Shown here: piece after piece, positions 63,052 through 64,000 of the stretch | Layout: each line of letters begins with the position of its first letter | Position numbering within the stretch: position 1 is the first letter of the stretch | Assembly (NCBI RefSeq): GCF_001298105.1 | Contig: NZ_LGJH01000152.1 | Span: 48,815 to 112,814, forward strand | DNA: 64,000 nucleotides | Origin: Novosphingobium sp. ST904 | GTDB lineage: Bacteria; Pseudomonadota; Alphaproteobacteria; Sphingomonadales; Sphingomonadaceae | Reading direction: 5' to 3' | Position numbers and translations under genes: made by a program | The notes under the pieces: model-generated | Seen by the model: the letters and a program-made list of their open reading frames with translations, nothing else | What the model was told of the DNA's origin: nothing | Databases searched by the model: none

Positions 63052-63654
63052 ATGAAGAAAACTCTCATCGCCGCCGCGATCGCCGCAGCGACCCTGTCTC
63101 CGGTCGCCGTGATGGCGCAGGGCGCGGCCGCAACCGCTGTCGCACCGACGGTGGGCGCCAAGGTCTATGGCCCCGACGGCACCGAAGTTGGCTCCGTTGA
63201 AGCGGTGCAGAGCGGTGTTGTGACCGTCAACACCGGCACTGCGCGCGCCGGCCTCCCGGTCGCTTCCTTCGCCATGCGCGAAAAGGGCCTGACGATCGGG
63301 ATGAACAAGGCGCAGCTCGAAGCCGCCGTCAGCGGCGCCAAGGCCGAAAGCAGCGCCGAGCTTGCCAGCGCCTTCGTTGCCGATGCCCCGGTAAAGAGCA
63401 GCGACGGCGTCGTCCTTGGCACCATCGGCAAGGCTGAAGGCGACGACGTGTTCGTCAACCTCAGCAACGGCTCCGTGGCCCAGCTCAAGAAGTCCTACTT
63501 CGGTCTGGGCGCGGACAAGTCGCTGGCGCTGGGCATGACGGCCGCCTCCTTCAACTCGCAGCTTCAGTCCAGCTCGGGCGGTCAGCCCGGAGCCGATGCC
63601 CAGGCAGCACCCTCGGGTGCGGCAGGCGCGGCTGCGACGCCCACCGGCCAGTAA
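63052..63654 (+). CDS. Exported protein with two tandem PRC-barrel-like repeats
   Basis: A 200-aa exported protein with signal peptide MKKTLIAAAIAAATLSPVAV, cleaved near MAQ (residue 23). Two similar units follow: about 35-97 (VYGPDGTEVGSVEAV...GLTIGMNKAQLEAAV) and about 112-174 (VKSSDGVVLGTIGKA...SLALGMTAASFNSQL); each has DGxxxGxI/V, a valine-rich hairpin and a closing LxxGM-x-F/L helix. The tail is Gly/Ala/Pro-rich. GAAGGAG precedes the start and a strong terminator follows. Function unknown; a periplasmic sensor or structural role is possible. Confidence 0.82.
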   Translation: MKKTLIAAAIAAATLSPVAVMAQGAAATAVAPTVGAKVYGPDGTEVGSVEAVQSGVVTVNTGTARAGLPVASFAMREKGLTIGMNKAQLEAAVSGAKAESSAELASAFVADAPVKSSDGVVLGTIGKAEGDDVFVNLSNGSVAQLKKSYFGLGADKSLALGMTAASFNSQLQSSSGGQPGADAQAAPSGAAGAAATPTGQ

Positions 63655-63685
63655 CGCTTCCGCCTCGACGCGGATCAAAATAAGG

Positions 63686-63719
63686 GGCCGGGGACACGCC
63701 AGTGTTCCCGGCTTTTTTT
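63686..63719 (+). terminator. Terminator of the exported repeat protein gene
   Basis: GCCGGGGACAC, loop GCCA, GTGTTCCCGGC followed by TTTTTTT: nearly perfect stem (one G-T pair) with a long U-tract. Confidence 0.94.
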
Positions 63720-63790
63720 CGCCGTGACGCGCCCGGAGCGCATTCTTCGGGACCGGTGCGCATGAAGCGCGAATCTCAGAGCGGCAGACG

Positions 63791-63831
63791 CGAAAAACCC
63801 CGCCCGAGCCAAAGCCCTGCGGGGTTTTTCG
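63791..63831. terminator. Bidirectional terminator next to tRNA-Arg
   Basis: CGAAAAACCCCGC (63791-63803) and GCGGGGTTTTTCG (63819-63831) are perfect 13-bp arms around a 15-nt loop. On the minus strand it lies about 13 bp after the tRNA-Arg 3' end and would end that transcript. Confidence 0.85.
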
Positions 63832-63843
63832 TGTGTGCTGCAA

Positions 63844-63920
63844 TGGTGCGCCCGGAACGATTCGAACGTCCGACCCTCAGATTCGTAGTCTGATGCTCTA
63901 TCCAGCTGAGCTACGGGCGC
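63844..63920 (-). tRNA. tRNA-Arg (anticodon ACG), CCA encoded
   Basis: A complete 77-nt cloverleaf on the minus strand: acceptor GCGCCCG/CGGGCGC, D-arm GCTC...GAGC, anticodon stem TCAGA/TCTGA with loop CTACGAA (anticodon ACG), T-arm GGACG/CGTTC with loop TTCGAAT, discriminator A and encoded CCA. ACG (read with inosine) decodes CGU, CGC and CGA. Confidence 0.97.
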
Positions 63921-63975
63921 ATATTGCAGTATCTATGTCTGTACCCCCATCGGCCAACGGCCTTTGAAGGAGAAA

Positions 63976-64000
63976 TGGTGCGCCCGGAACGATTCGAACG
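63976..64000 (-). tRNA. Second tRNA-Arg (ACG), 3' part only, cut by window end
   Basis: The last 25 bases are identical to the 3' 25 bases of the tRNA-Arg gene at 63844-63920 (CCA, acceptor strand and part of the T-arm), so a tandem copy begins here, 55 bp further on. Confidence 0.85.

Noticed and set aside
1..64000. CRISPR arrays, insertion sequences, prophage genes
   Set aside because: No direct-repeat arrays, transposase motifs, terminal inverted repeats with target duplication, or phage structural genes were seen.

Overview
The window is about 64 kb of high-GC chromosomal DNA from an alphaproteobacterium, most likely a sphingomonad close to Novosphingobium or Sphingobium. I infer this from the exosortase A (XrtA) polysaccharide locus with its associated ligase, decarboxylase, ACP and hydrolase genes, the alphaproteobacterial RNase E architecture, TonB-receptor-based carbohydrate uptake and the general protein similarity pattern. 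I see no prophage, insertion sequence, CRISPR array or rRNA.

Layout. 1-4060 (minus): a cut-off alpha/beta hydrolase, PBP1A and a cell-wall amidase. 4717-10162 (plus): RNase E, succinate dehydrogenase iron-sulfur subunit, a hotdog thioesterase and the ZapE ATPase. 10542-12861: a CHASE2-EAL c-di-GMP protein. 13100-31703: a complete XrtA exopolysaccharide locus. Its export/assembly operon runs on the minus strand (Wza-like, Wzz-like, BY-kinase, outer-membrane barrel, ATPase, deacetylase, FemAB-like, glycosyltransferase, XrtA-EpsI fusion, amidotransferase). Its accessory module is an acyl-CoA-ligase-like enzyme and a PLP decarboxylase on minus, and FemAB-like, ACP and two hydrolases on plus. 31770-40707: thioredoxin reductase, an alpha/beta hydrolase, an EmrAB/outer-membrane-factor efflux operon and modABC. 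40825-56745: a carbohydrate/glycoside catabolic region. 56939-63654: small exported proteins, peroxiredoxin, SDR, membrane protein, folE and a phospholipase D-like protein. 63844-64000: two tandem tRNA-Arg(ACG) genes, the second cut by the window end.

The most interesting part is 40.8-56.8 kb. A metal-dependent TIM-barrel protein is translationally coupled to a DUF6379 protein, which is the two-subunit arrangement of C-glycoside deglycosidases (DfgAB, CarBC, DgpBC). Nearby are a GMC oxidoreductase with a Tat-exported subunit-3 partner (a plausible glycoside 3-dehydrogenase), GH43 and GH3 glycosidases, an LLM flavin monooxygenase with its own FMN reductase, two MFS transporters, a TonB receptor and a TetR regulator. 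Five copies of one 17-bp element, NNAAY-N4-RTTCTAAT, lie in the promoter regions of these units, including the promoter of the TetR gene. I read this as one regulon for uptake, oxidation, deglycosylation and aglycone attack on plant-type glycosides.

A second overall feature is technical. Fifteen genes, including housekeeping genes such as rne and sdhB, carry sixteen apparent frameshifts, and every one is repaired by adding back exactly one base. Real decay would not look like this, so I treat them as single-base deletion errors in the sequence and annotate each gene at its full extent.
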